From NCBI GenBank assembly GCA_963829705.1, contig CAWHJN010000001.1:186001-250000 (forward strand): a DNA stretch of 64,000 nt, given 5' to 3'. Shown here in pieces: positions 9,912 to 17,686 of this stretch. The notes under the pieces were generated by a model, which saw only the letters and a list, made by a program, of their open reading frames with translations, made no database searches and was not told the DNA's origin. A program made the position numbers and the translations under genes. The DNA comes from CAWHJN01 sp963829705 (GTDB lineage Bacteria > Bacteroidota > Rhodothermia > Rhodothermales > BA12). The stretch's first letter is position 1. Each line of letters starts with the position of its first letter.

Positions 9912-10559
9912 CTAAAACGCGCCGAGGCGGTGCAGCAGCACGATTTCGAGTGCGGGCACGACGAGGCCAAAGAGCGTGCCGCCGAGCGTCTGCGCGGCGG
10001 TGTGCGCTCCGGCATAGACACGCGCCCAGGCGAGCGCGGGCACGCAGAGAGCCAGAAATGCAAACAGCCACAGGGGCAACACATCGGGCCGGGGCAGGTC
10101 GAGCGCGAGCGCCATCGTGGCGAGCGTGCTGATCGTGACGGCGAGGGTGGTGAGGTGGAGCGAGATTTTCCACCGTAGGTTGATCGCCATCAGCACGAGC
10201 GTGTTGACGGCCTGTGCGCCCTCGATCCACGCCAGCGCATGGCGCTGCGGAGGCAGCCAGACGGCCAGCACGAGGGCAAAAAGCGCCACACATGCCGCGC
10301 CGAACAGGTAGGGAGCCGTCCGCCGGTCGCGGTCGCGCACTTCGATGGAACGCGCCTCGCCGCGCCGGACGAGCCAGATGAGAAACACGAGCGGCACGAT
10401 GCCATGCGCCAGCAACGAACCCACCGCGACGAGCCACGCCTCGCGCCCGCCCGCGCCCAGCGCCACCGCGCCCACCGTCAGCGCCACGATGGGCAGCGCC
10501 AGCGGGCTGACGACGTACGCCAGCAGGTCGGCGAGGAGGCGGAGGCTTCGTCGGCCCAC
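9912..10559 (-). CDS. PAP2-superfamily-like integral membrane protein
   Basis: 215 residues with about six hydrophobic segments. Start is GTG at 10559, three bases after the stop of the upstream TPR gene, so they form an operon. The pattern of PAP2 lipid phosphatases is recognisable but degenerate: EVRDRDRRTAPY replaces the K-x6-RP motif, SLHLTTLA sits where PSGH is expected, and ARVYAGAHTAAQTLGG matches the SR-x5-H-x3-D block with Asp replaced by Gln. It may be a divergent lipid/undecaprenyl-pyrophosphate phosphatase or a catalytically altered relative. Inner membrane. Confidence 0.65.
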   Translation of the reverse strand: MGRRSLRLLADLLAYVVSPLALPIVALTVGAVALGAGGREAWLVAVGSLLAHGIVPLVFLIWLVRRGEARSIEVRDRDRRTAPYLFGAACVALFALVLAVWLPPQRHALAWIEGAQAVNTLVLMAINLRWKISLHLTTLAVTISTLATMALALDLPRPDVLPLWLFAFLALCVPALAWARVYAGAHTAAQTLGGTLFGLVVPALEIVLLHRLGAF

Positions 10560-10562
10560 GCT

Positions 10563-11762
10563 TCAGGGCAGGAAAACCTGGAGCGCGCCGCCTGCCGGTG
10601 CCAGCGCCGAGGCGCGGAGCGCGTCGAGCGGGGCGAGGGCAAACGCTTCGGCTTGCAAGCGCGCGGCATCTGCGGCGTTACCCTGGGCCTTCCGCACCGC
10701 CGCTTCGGCCAGCAGCAGCGCGGCTTTGTGGAGAGGCGGGGCGTCCTCGTCCACTCCATCGAACAGCGCGGCTGCGGCGTCCACGTCTCCATCCAGCAGG
10801 GCAGCATAGATCGACGGGATGGAGAGTGTGGGCGCATCGAAGAAGATGAGACGGGCGTCGTCCAGCAGAGTCGCGGCGCGGGCGGCGTCGCCTGCTTCGA
10901 GGTGCGCCATCGCGGCAGCAGCCCAGCGTAGCACGTCGCCCGCGTCGCGGTCGAGGTCGGACTGGAAGAGCCGAGCGGAGGCGGCGAAATCGCCCGCCAC
11001 GTACGCCGCGTAGCCCGGTGCGAGGGTTTCGGAGCCCGCGTCGGGAGTGAGCGTCGCCAGCGCCTGCCGGGCGTCGCGGTCAGACGGATCGAGGCGCAGC
11101 GCGGCTTCGAAGGCATCGCGGGCCTCGGCGGATCGGTTGCCGCGCAGGTGGTGTTGGCCCAGGTAGCGCAGCAGCGTGGCCGTCGGCGGGGCGAGGCGAA
11201 CACGGATGGCGTAGGCCTCCTGGAACGCCGCATCGTCGCCCGCGCGGGCATAGAGAGCGAGGCGGCGGTCGAGCGTTTCGGACGTCGGAGGCAGCTTTTC
11301 GAGCAAGACGAGGGCATCGGCATACGCGCCGCGTGTTTCGAGCAGACGCGCCTGTTCGGCGAGCACGGGGATCGCGTCGGGCTTCTGGCGCAGCAGCGTT
11401 TCCAGCCGGGTTTCGGCCCCTCGGGGATCACCGCGCTGTTCGGCGATGCGGGCGGCGGTGAGGGCGAAGTGGGAGTTGGACGGGGCGAAGCGCGTGGCGG
11501 CGTCGGCGGCGTCCTGTGCCAGCGGGAGGTCGCCCAGCGCGGCGTAGCTGAGGGCGAGCGCGTCGAGCACGGCGGGCTGGTCGGGCACTTTTTCGAGCAC
11601 CTCGCGGAAGCGGGCGACGGCCCCGGCGGGATCGTCCAGAAAGGCGCGGGTGAGGCCGTCGAGAAACAGTGCCTGCGTGGCCTCTGCCGACAATGCGGCG
11701 GGTTGCGCCTGCCCGGTAAGGGGCAGTGGCGAAAGCAGGAGGAGGAAAAGCAGGAGGCGCAT
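10563..11762 (-). CDS. Secreted TPR-repeat protein
   Basis: 399 residues from ATG 11762 (MRLLLFLLLLSPLPLTGQAQ signal peptide); an in-frame ATG at 11840 would put 26 non-signal residues in front. The rest is Ala-rich alpha-helical repeats typical of tetratricopeptides: AVARFREVLEKVPDQPAVLD, ALSYAALGDLPLAQDAADAA, ARIAEQRGDPRGAETRLETL, AGDFAASARLFQSDLD and others. Probably a periplasmic scaffold; no enzymatic signature. It is the first gene of an operon with the PAP2-like protein. An AT-rich stretch about 95 bases upstream (11844-11860) could hold its promoter. Confidence 0.8.
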   Translation of the reverse strand: MRLLLFLLLLSPLPLTGQAQPAALSAEATQALFLDGLTRAFLDDPAGAVARFREVLEKVPDQPAVLDALALSYAALGDLPLAQDAADAATRFAPSNSHFALTAARIAEQRGDPRGAETRLETLLRQKPDAIPVLAEQARLLETRGAYADALVLLEKLPPTSETLDRRLALYARAGDDAAFQEAYAIRVRLAPPTATLLRYLGQHHLRGNRSAEARDAFEAALRLDPSDRDARQALATLTPDAGSETLAPGYAAYVAGDFAASARLFQSDLDRDAGDVLRWAAAAMAHLEAGDAARAATLLDDARLIFFDAPTLSIPSIYAALLDGDVDAAAALFDGVDEDAPPLHKAALLLAEAAVRKAQGNAADAARLQAEAFALAPLDALRASALAPAGGALQVFLP

Positions 11763-11851
11763 GGCGCGTGGTACCGTGCCACCGCGCACCGTGTTGCGCC
11801 CGGCATGCGCCCATTTCGGGTTGGAGCCTGCGGCCTTCAACGAACGTTCAT

Positions 11852-11857
11852 ATTATA
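11852..11857 (-). promoter_or_regulatory. Candidate -10 element upstream of the TPR gene
   Basis: The only AT-rich island in the divergent region between the TPR gene and the CBS gene reads TATAAT on the minus strand, about 90 bases before the TPR start. No convincing -35/-33 element was found, so this is weak and rests on composition plus position. Confidence 0.3.
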
Positions 11858-11980
11858 ACGGACGCCGAACGTGCGGGGGCGACCTCCGCCCAAGGTGCAG
11901 CAGATCGATAGGGCGCAATCCGGGTTTTGCTTTCCGAAATTTGCGTTCTGCATTCCGACCTCCGCAATCTGAAATCCCCC

Positions 11981-12409
11981 GTGCCGTTGCCTTCCACCCC
12001 CCGCGTCGCCGATCTCATGGCGACCTCGCTCTCGACCACTTCCGAAGACGCGCCCGCCTTCGAGGTGGCGGCGCGCATGGAGCGCGAAAAGCTGCGCCAC
12101 ATGCTCGTCGCGCGCGGTGACACGTTGCTGGGGCTGGTGGACCGGGCCAAACTGCTGCGCCATCTGGTGCGGCACACCGGCCACGCACTGCCCGATTGCG
12201 CCATCCACGATTTTCTGCTGCGCGACCCCGTCACCATCGCACCCGATGCGCGAGCCGACGAGGCCGTGCGGCTCATGCGGCAGCACCGCATCGGGTCGCT
12301 GCCCGTGGTCGAAAACGGCGTGCTCGTGGGCCTGCTCTCCGAGCGCCGCCTGCTGGCCTACGCCGAGTCTCTCCTCGCCAGAGCCGGTTCGGCATCTCCT
12401 TCCTCCTGA
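11981..12409 (+). CDS. Stand-alone tandem CBS-domain protein
   Basis: 142 residues from GTG 11981 (VPLPSTPRVADLM); the frame is open to an ATG at 11927, but the sequence before the GTG has no CBS character and lies in low-complexity intergenic DNA. Two CBS modules: VADLMATSLSTTSEDAPAFE through RHMLVARGDTLLGLVDRAKL, then IHDFLLRDPVTIAPDARADE through RIGSLPVVENGVLVGLLSER. CBS pairs bind adenosyl ligands (AMP/ATP/SAM) and regulate partner proteins. It sits 13 bases upstream of a GCS2 enzyme that carries a closely similar CBS pair at its C-terminus, so the two very likely arose by duplication and may respond to the same nucleotide. Confidence 0.85.
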   Translation: MPLPSTPRVADLMATSLSTTSEDAPAFEVAARMEREKLRHMLVARGDTLLGLVDRAKLLRHLVRHTGHALPDCAIHDFLLRDPVTIAPDARADEAVRLMRQHRIGSLPVVENGVLVGLLSERRLLAYAESLLARAGSASPSS

Positions 12410-12422
12410 CCCCTTTTCTGTC

Positions 12423-14351
12423 ATGGGCGACCAACACGTAACGCACATCCAGGACGACGCCGCGCTGCGCCGCTTCACGCGCCAACTCATCCAGGACGTC
12501 CGCGCCCTCGAGTTTATGATGGACGAGGGCCTCTTCGAAACCGGCACGCGCCGCATCGGGGCCGAGCAGGAGCTCTTCCTCGTCGATGCCAACGGCTACC
12601 CGGCGTCCGTCATCGAGGAACTGCTGGCCGTCAACGAGCACCCGGACGTGGTCAACGAGCTGACGAAGTTCAACGTCGAGTTCAACCTCGACCCGCTTCC
12701 CTTTGGCGGGAAGGCCCTCAGCGAAATGGAAGCGGGCATCCACGAGCGGCTCGCCTACGTGCGCGAGATCGCCCGCAAGGTGGATGCCGACGTGGTGATG
12801 TGCGGCATCCTGCCGACGATCCACCTGTCGGACCTGACACTGGAGAACATGACGCCGAGCCCGCGCTACTACGCGCTCAACGACGCCATCCAGAATCTGC
12901 GCGGCGGGATGGGGCAGATCATGATCCGCGGCACCGACGAGCTGTTCGTGCGCCACGAGGGCATGATGATGGAAGGCTGCAACACGAGCTTCCAGACGCA
13001 CTTCCAGGTAGACCCCGGCACGTTTGCGACGTACTACAACATCGCGCAGGCCGTGGCCGCGCCCGTGCTGTCGGCGGCGTGCAACTCGCCCCTCCTCTTT
13101 GGCAAGCGGCTCTGGCACGAGACGCGCATCGCGCTGTTTCAGCAGGCCGTGGACACGCGCACGGCCAACGTGTACCTGCGCGAACTCAGCCCGCGCGTGC
13201 ATTTCGGCTCGGGCTGGGTGAAGGAGGGGGTGGCCGAGTTGTTCAAGGAGGACATCGCCCGGTTCCGGGTGCTGCTCGCGCCCGACGAATCCGACGAGGA
13301 CCCGTTCGAGGTGCTGGCACGCGGCGGCATCCCACGCCTGCGTGCGCTGTCGCTGCACAATGGGACGGTTTACCGGTGGAACCGCGCCGTCTACGGCGTC
13401 AGCGGCGGCAAGCCGAGCCTGCGGATCGAGAACCGCATCCTGCCCTCAGGCCCCACGCCCGCCGACGAGGTCGCCAACGCGGCGCTGTGGTTCGGGCTCG
13501 TCTCCGGGCTGGCGGTGCGCTACGGCGACATCCGCGCGCACCTGCGCTTCGACGATGCCAAGAGCAACTTCATCTCGGCTTCGCGCCTGGGCCTGGGCGC
13601 GCAGCTTTCGTGGATCGGCGGCTTGCGCCTGCCCGCGCCGCAACTGCTGCTCGAACATCTCCTTCCGCTCGCGCACGAAGGACTGCTGGCGGCGGGGGTG
13701 GACGAGGGCGACACCGATCATTACCTGGGCCTCATCCGCGCGCGCGTGGCGTCACGCAAAACGGGGGCGCAGTGGCAACTCGACACGCTCGCCAACATGA
13801 AGGAAGAATCGGCCGGCTCGACGCACGCCGAGTGTATGTCGGCGCTGGTGGCGGGGATGATCGCGCGGCAGCAGGACGGGCAGCCCGTCCACGAGTGGAC
13901 GCCGGGCTCGGTGAAAGAAGGGCGACGCGCCAATCGGCTCGAAAAGACGCGCGTCGAGCACTTCATGACCGCTGACCTCTTTACCGTCCACGAGGACGAA
14001 ACCGTCGATCTCGTCGCCTGCCTGATGGACTGGCAGCGCATCCGCCACGTGCTCGTCGAGGACCGCGATCACCGGCTCGTGGGCCTCGTGAGCCATCGTA
14101 GCCTGCTGCGCTACATGACCAACGTGCGAGGGCTGCCGAACGAAGCGACGGCGGTGCGCGAGATCATGGTGCGCGACCCCATCACCATCGCGCCCGAGAC
14201 GCCCACGCTCGACGCCATCCGCACGATGCGGAAACACAGCATCGGGTCGTTGCCGGTCGTGCGCGACGGGCACCTCGTCGGCATCGTCACCGAGCGTGAT
14301 TTCATCGAGATCGCCGGGCAGATCCTCGAGGGGCAGGCGGGAGGCGTGTGA
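12423..14351 (+). CDS. Glutamate-cysteine ligase-like (GCS2) enzyme fused to a CBS pair
   Basis: 642 residues from ATG 12423. Residues about 40-420 resemble the GCS2 / carboxylate-amine ligase fold (YbdK, EgtA type): GTRRIGAEQELFLVDANGYP for nucleotide/Mg binding, KFNVEFNLDPLPFGG, MEGCNTSFQTHFQV, ACNSPLLFGKRLWHETRIAL, RIENRILPSGPTPAD. This fold makes gamma-glutamyl amide bonds using ATP. From about residue 505 there are two CBS domains (RVEHFMTADLFTVHEDETVD, RHVLVEDRDHRLVGLVSHRS, VREIMVRDPITIAPETPTLD, SIGSLPVVRDGHLVGIVTER). The fusion suggests adenylate-sensitive control of ligase activity. No glutathione synthetase is nearby, so the second substrate is open. Probably co-transcribed with the CBS gene just upstream. 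Confidence 0.85.
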   Translation: MGDQHVTHIQDDAALRRFTRQLIQDVRALEFMMDEGLFETGTRRIGAEQELFLVDANGYPASVIEELLAVNEHPDVVNELTKFNVEFNLDPLPFGGKALSEMEAGIHERLAYVREIARKVDADVVMCGILPTIHLSDLTLENMTPSPRYYALNDAIQNLRGGMGQIMIRGTDELFVRHEGMMMEGCNTSFQTHFQVDPGTFATYYNIAQAVAAPVLSAACNSPLLFGKRLWHETRIALFQQAVDTRTANVYLRELSPRVHFGSGWVKEGVAELFKEDIARFRVLLAPDESDEDPFEVLARGGIPRLRALSLHNGTVYRWNRAVYGVSGGKPSLRIENRILPSGPTPADEVANAALWFGLVSGLAVRYGDIRAHLRFDDAKSNFISASRLGLGAQLSWIGGLRLPAPQLLLEHLLPLAHEGLLAAGVDEGDTDHYLGLIRARVASRKTGAQWQLDTLANMKEESAGSTHAECMSALVAGMIARQQDGQPVHEWTPGSVKEGRRANRLEKTRVEHFMTADLFTVHEDETVDLVACLMDWQRIRHVLVEDRDHRLVGLVSHRSLLRYMTNVRGLPNEATAVREIMVRDPITIAPETPTLDAIRTMRKHSIGSLPVVRDGHLVGIVTERDFIEIAGQILEGQAGGV

Positions 14352-14403
14352 CCGGCGCTCCGAGCGTTGCCGGACTGTAGAAATGCTTCTCCGAGCGGCA
14401 TCC

Positions 14404-14411
14404 TATCTTTC
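14404..14411 (+). promoter_or_regulatory. Candidate Bacteroidota -7 box (TATCTTTC)
   Basis: TATCTTTC fits the Bacteroidota -7 consensus TAnnTTTG at seven of eight positions and lies 36 bases before the ATG at 14448. No clear TTG at about 20 bases upstream, so confidence is low. The same TATCTTT word occurs 31 bases before the cytochrome start at 32905. Confidence 0.3.
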
Positions 14412-14447
14412 GTGATCATACGTCGTCCTTCTACCCCTACCTGACCG

Positions 14448-15134
14448 ATGGACCGCACCGTTCCTTCGCCTCCTGAACTCGTCGCGCCCGTGCAGGGAGC
14501 GCCTGTGCGCGGCGACGCCGCCAAGCTCGTCTGGCATCCCGTAGAGGATGCCACGGGCTACCACGTGCAGGTCTCCACCGACGAAGACTTCCACACCCTC
14601 CTGGTGGACACACGGCTGGGCACGGTGTCATCGGCCATCGTGCAGCACATCAGGGGCAAGGATCAGACGCTGTTCTGGCGCGTCGCTGCGCAGGGTGTGG
14701 GTGGGCAGAGTGCCTACAGCGAGACGGGCGAATTCCTCTATTCGCACCAGCCCGCCGAAGCGCCGTACGCGGGCCTCACGGCGGAAGCGGGGGCCGAAAC
14801 CGGCCTGGAGGGAGCGCGCAAAGACCCCGCGCCCGTTCGCAGGTTCAACACCGGCGGCGGGGAATACCTGCTGCTCGTCGCCGCCGTGCTGTTGAGCGCG
14901 CTCGTCGTCGCCGCCACCTTCATCGTCTTCCCCGGCCTCGGAAGCGACCCTGAACCGGGAGCGCAACAGGCGAGCGCCGACAGCGCCCGCGTGGCCGAGC
15001 AGGCGCGGCAAAACGCCGAACTCAACTCCTTCACCGCCGACTCAGCGGGCTACACCATCCCCATCGACAGCGCCATCTCCCGCCTCGCTGTGCCGACCAA
15101 CGAACCCGTCGTGCTCGTGGATGAAGGGCAGTAG
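14448..15134 (+). CDS. Single-pass membrane protein with N-terminal FN3-like domain
   Basis: 228 residues from ATG 14448. There is no signal peptide. Residues about 8-98 resemble a fibronectin-III/Ig-like sandwich (PPELVAPVQGAPV, LVWHPVEDATGYHVQVSTDE, LFWRVAAQGVGGQSAYSETG), a Pro/Glu-rich linker follows, one transmembrane helix lies at about 140-162 (YLLLVAAVLLSALVVAATFIV) and a ~65-residue Ala/Ser/Asp-rich tail ends the protein. The FN3 part probably lies in the cytoplasm and the tail outside, or the reverse; orientation is not certain. Function unknown. Confidence 0.7.
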   Translation: MDRTVPSPPELVAPVQGAPVRGDAAKLVWHPVEDATGYHVQVSTDEDFHTLLVDTRLGTVSSAIVQHIRGKDQTLFWRVAAQGVGGQSAYSETGEFLYSHQPAEAPYAGLTAEAGAETGLEGARKDPAPVRRFNTGGGEYLLLVAAVLLSALVVAATFIVFPGLGSDPEPGAQQASADSARVAEQARQNAELNSFTADSAGYTIPIDSAISRLAVPTNEPVVLVDEGQ

Positions 15135-15180
15135 CGATCCACTAAGGCGTTGCGACGACCAGTTGATTCACCAATGCGGT

Positions 15181-15354
15181 TTAGCCTAATGCAACCATAA
15201 TTATCGCTAGAAAAGCGCCTATGAGAACTATGTTTAGGCTAAAATTCCAGCTTCTGTAGAACCATCCCTCTTTGTTTCTGATCACTAACTTGAGGACCAA
15301 AAGAAGAGACATGACTGCGGATAAGCTAATTATAAGCAATAGTTTATCATTCAT
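15181..15354 (-). CDS. 57-residue AT-rich double-spanning membrane protein
   Basis: A complete small reading frame from ATG 15354 to TAA 15181. The product has two hydrophobic helices (LLLIISLSAVMSLLLVLKLV and FSLNIVLIGAFLAIIMVALG) joined by a short polar loop with RNKEGWFYRSW. G+C is 64 of 174 bases (37%), far below its surroundings, and it uses host-atypical codons (four ATA Ile, two AGA Arg, several TTA/TTG/CTA Leu). The amphipathic arrangement looks genuinely coding. A strong hairpin with U-run lies only about 10 bases upstream, so its transcription is puzzling. Probably acquired DNA; function unknown. Confidence 0.6.
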   Translation of the reverse strand: MNDKLLLIISLSAVMSLLLVLKLVIRNKEGWFYRSWNFSLNIVLIGAFLAIIMVALG

Positions 15355-15363
15355 ATCACGCCA

Positions 15364-15416
15364 ATAAAAAACGCGTGGCGCTCCAGATGGAGGCCGCGCG
15401 TTTTTGCTTTTAGAAC
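15364..15416 (-). terminator. Rho-independent terminator of the acidic-tailed gene
   Basis: On the minus strand AAAAACGCG...GGC CTCC loop GGAG...GCC CGCGTTTTT forms a long stem followed by TTTTTTATT. It lies just past the stop at 15424. It also sits immediately before the ATG of the 57-codon gene, so it would separate the two transcripts unless there is read-through. Confidence 0.75.
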
Positions 15417-15423
15417 GGCAGGA

Positions 15424-15888
15424 TCAGTTTTCTTCCGCTTCCTCTTCCTGCTCGTCTGCTTCGAGTTCATCCGCCTCGAAACCGTCCTCGGCGTCCACGT
15501 CGGTGTCGGCGGTGAGGGTGAGGACGTACGTGGCATCCTCGCTGTCGTCGGCGATGACGGCGGGGCGGGGGCGCGGCATCTCGGGTGTCGCGGTGTCGGT
15601 GAGCGAGTAGACCGTCCCGAGGTAATGCTCGCCCGAGGCGACGACTTCGCCACTGCCGACGAGCGCGCGGGCGATGTCGAACGCGCACATCTCGTAGCCT
15701 TTGTCGCGTGAGTAGAAGTTGGCGGTGCGCCGTCCGTTGCCGACGATCAGCACGTAGCCGCGCTGGAGCTTGGTGCGGGCGTGGCTGAGCCACTTGTCCC
15801 GCGAGACCGACGGGCCGATGCGGCGCTCGCCCGTGCCTTCGTTCGTGTTGTCGACCATCGTGATGTGCGGGTTAAAATCGCGCCGCAT
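15424..15888 (-). CDS. Hypothetical protein with acidic C-terminal tail
   Basis: 154 residues from ATG 15888, preceded by a GGGGGTGGT purine-rich stretch; the in-frame ATG at 15927 adds 13 residues with no support. The N-terminal two-thirds looks like a compact alpha/beta fold (KLQRGYVLIVGNGRRTANFY, YEMCAFDIARALVGSGEVVA, GEHYLGTVYSL), perhaps a small winged-helix-like unit, but I cannot name a family. The last ~35 residues are strongly acidic (Asp/Glu-rich, ending EQEEEAEEN). No signal peptide, so cytoplasmic. Followed by a strong terminator. Confidence 0.7.
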   Translation of the reverse strand: MRRDFNPHITMVDNTNEGTGERRIGPSVSRDKWLSHARTKLQRGYVLIVGNGRRTANFYSRDKGYEMCAFDIARALVGSGEVVASGEHYLGTVYSLTDTATPEMPRPRPAVIADDSEDATYVLTLTADTDVDAEDGFEADELEADEQEEEAEEN

Positions 15889-15924
15889 ACCACCCCCGTG
15901 ATGGCCGGTTCCAGTGGACGAAGG

Positions 15925-15934
15925 CAAAAATCTA
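15925..15934 (-). promoter_or_regulatory. Candidate -7 box (TAGATTTTTG)
   Basis: On the minus strand TAGATTTTTG resembles TAnnTTTG with one extra T, 37 bases before the ATG at 15888, in a locally AT-rich stretch. No clear -33 TTG was seen. Confidence 0.3.
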
Positions 15935-16099
15935 AGGGCTTGAAAAACAGAGAATTAGGCGGATAGATCTGCGGCGGTGAACGGGGACTCAGGCGCAGGT
16001 GCAGAAATTTTACGGAGTCTCTGGGTTACGCGGCGTGGCGAGCGGTGTCTACCCCGGCACAACAGCTCCGGCTGACCTCCCCAACACACGCCCCCTCTC

Positions 16100-17638
16100 A
16101 TGCTCAGTCGCATCTGGAGCAGCGCCCGCCTTGGTGTAGACGCGCTCCCCGTAGAGATCGAAACGCACGTAGAGCCGGGCCTGCCGCGCTACACCGTCGT
16201 CGGGTTGCCCGATGGAGCCGTCCGCGAGAGTCGCGACCGCGTGTTCTCGGCGCTCAAAACCTCCGGCCTACCTATCCCGCGGGGTGTCACTACGGTGAAT
16301 CTCGCGCCCGCCGACGTGCGGAAAGAGGGTGCGGCCTTCGACCTGCCCATCGCCCTCGGGCTTTTCTCAGCGCAGTCCGCCCGCCTCACCCCGGAGCGCC
16401 TCGACTCCTTTAGCGTGCTGGGCGAACTGGCCCTCGACGGTGCGGTGCGCGGCGTTCGCGGCGTGCTGCCGTCCGTGCTGCGCGCCCGCGATGATGGTAA
16501 AAGGGCCGTCGTGGTCCCGAAAGAAAACGCCCCCGAGGCCGCCGTCGTCGAAGGCATCGATGTGTACGGCGTCTCGACACTCGACGAAGCCGTGCGGTTG
16601 CTGCTGGGTGAGAACGCGCTCGCGCCGCACCGCCGCAACGTGGACGCGCTCTTCGAGCACGCGGCACAGTACGAAGTCGATTTCGGCGACGTGCGGGGGC
16701 AGGAGAACGTCAAGCGGGCGCTCGAAGTGGCGGCGGCGGGCGGGCACAACGTCATCATGGTGGGGCCCCCCGGCTCGGGCAAAACGATGCTGGCGCGCCG
16801 GTTGCCCACGATCCTGCCGCCGCTGACGCTCGAAGAAGCGCTGGAGACGACCAAGATCCACAGCGTCGGCGGCAAGCTGGGCAGCCGCGGGCTGGTCGCC
16901 ACGCGCCCCGTGCGGTCGCCCCACCACACGATTTCCGACGCCGGTCTGTGCGGAGGCGGGGCCAACCCCACGCCGGGGGAAATCTCACTCGCCCACAATG
17001 GCGTCCTCTTTCTCGACGAATTGCCCGAGTTCAAGCGGCAGGTGCTCGAAGTGCTGCGGCAGCCGCTCGAAGAAGGCCACATCACCATCTCGCGGGCACG
17101 CTCCACCGTCTCGTTCCCTGCCCGCTTCATGCTCGTGGCGTCGATGAACCCCTGCCCGTGCGGACACCTCAACGATCCGCAGCACGCCTGCACGTGCGCG
17201 CCGCCGCAGGTGCAGCGCTACCTGAGCCGTATTTCTGGACCTCTCCTCGACCGCATGGACCTCCACATCGAGGTCACGCCGGTGCCGTTCGAGGAACTCA
17301 ACCGCCGGGCCCCCGGCGAAGCCTCTGCCGACGTGCGAAGCCGTGTGGTGGCGGCGCGCCGCGTCCAGGCAGAGCGCTTCGCCGGGCGGCGCGGTGTCCA
17401 TTGCAACGCGCAGATGGACGCCCGTTGCGTCCGCGAGCACTGCGCCCTCGATGCCACAGGGCAGAGCCTGATGCGGAACGCCCTCACGCGTCTCGGCCTG
17501 AGCGCCCGCGCCTACGACCGCATCCTCAAAGTCAGCCGCACGCTGGCCGATCTCGCGGGCAGCAACTCTATCCGCCCCGAGCACCTTGCCGAGGCCATCC
17601 AGTACCGCTCGCTCGACCGCGACGCCTGGTTTCGGTGA
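16100..17638 (+). CDS. comM: YifB/ComM family Mg-chelatase-like AAA+ ATPase
   Basis: 512 residues, full family length, from ATG 16100 (MLSRIWSSARLGVDALPVEI). Residues 1-170 are the Lon-substrate-like N-domain (VVGLPDGAVRESRDRVFSAL, NLAPADVRKEGAAFDLPIAL). The AAA+ core follows: Walker A GPPGSGKTMLARRLP, sensor-type SVGGKLGSRGLVATRPVR, HHTISDAGLCGGG, Walker B VLFLDELPEF. Then the cysteine block NPCPCGHLNDPQHACTC and RISGPLLDRMDLHIEV, with the C-terminal chelatase lid. ComM proteins are hexameric helicases promoting branch migration during natural transformation. It stands alone; convergent with the deacetylase gene. Confidence 0.95.
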   Translation: MLSRIWSSARLGVDALPVEIETHVEPGLPRYTVVGLPDGAVRESRDRVFSALKTSGLPIPRGVTTVNLAPADVRKEGAAFDLPIALGLFSAQSARLTPERLDSFSVLGELALDGAVRGVRGVLPSVLRARDDGKRAVVVPKENAPEAAVVEGIDVYGVSTLDEAVRLLLGENALAPHRRNVDALFEHAAQYEVDFGDVRGQENVKRALEVAAAGGHNVIMVGPPGSGKTMLARRLPTILPPLTLEEALETTKIHSVGGKLGSRGLVATRPVRSPHHTISDAGLCGGGANPTPGEISLAHNGVLFLDELPEFKRQVLEVLRQPLEEGHITISRARSTVSFPARFMLVASMNPCPCGHLNDPQHACTCAPPQVQRYLSRISGPLLDRMDLHIEVTPVPFEELNRRAPGEASADVRSRVVAARRVQAERFAGRRGVHCNAQMDARCVREHCALDATGQSLMRNALTRLGLSARAYDRILKVSRTLADLAGSNSIRPEHLAEAIQYRSLDRDAWFR

Positions 17639-17686
17639 TCGCCCCCGCGTGGTTGGTCTCAACTGAACGCAGCCGGCAACAAACTT

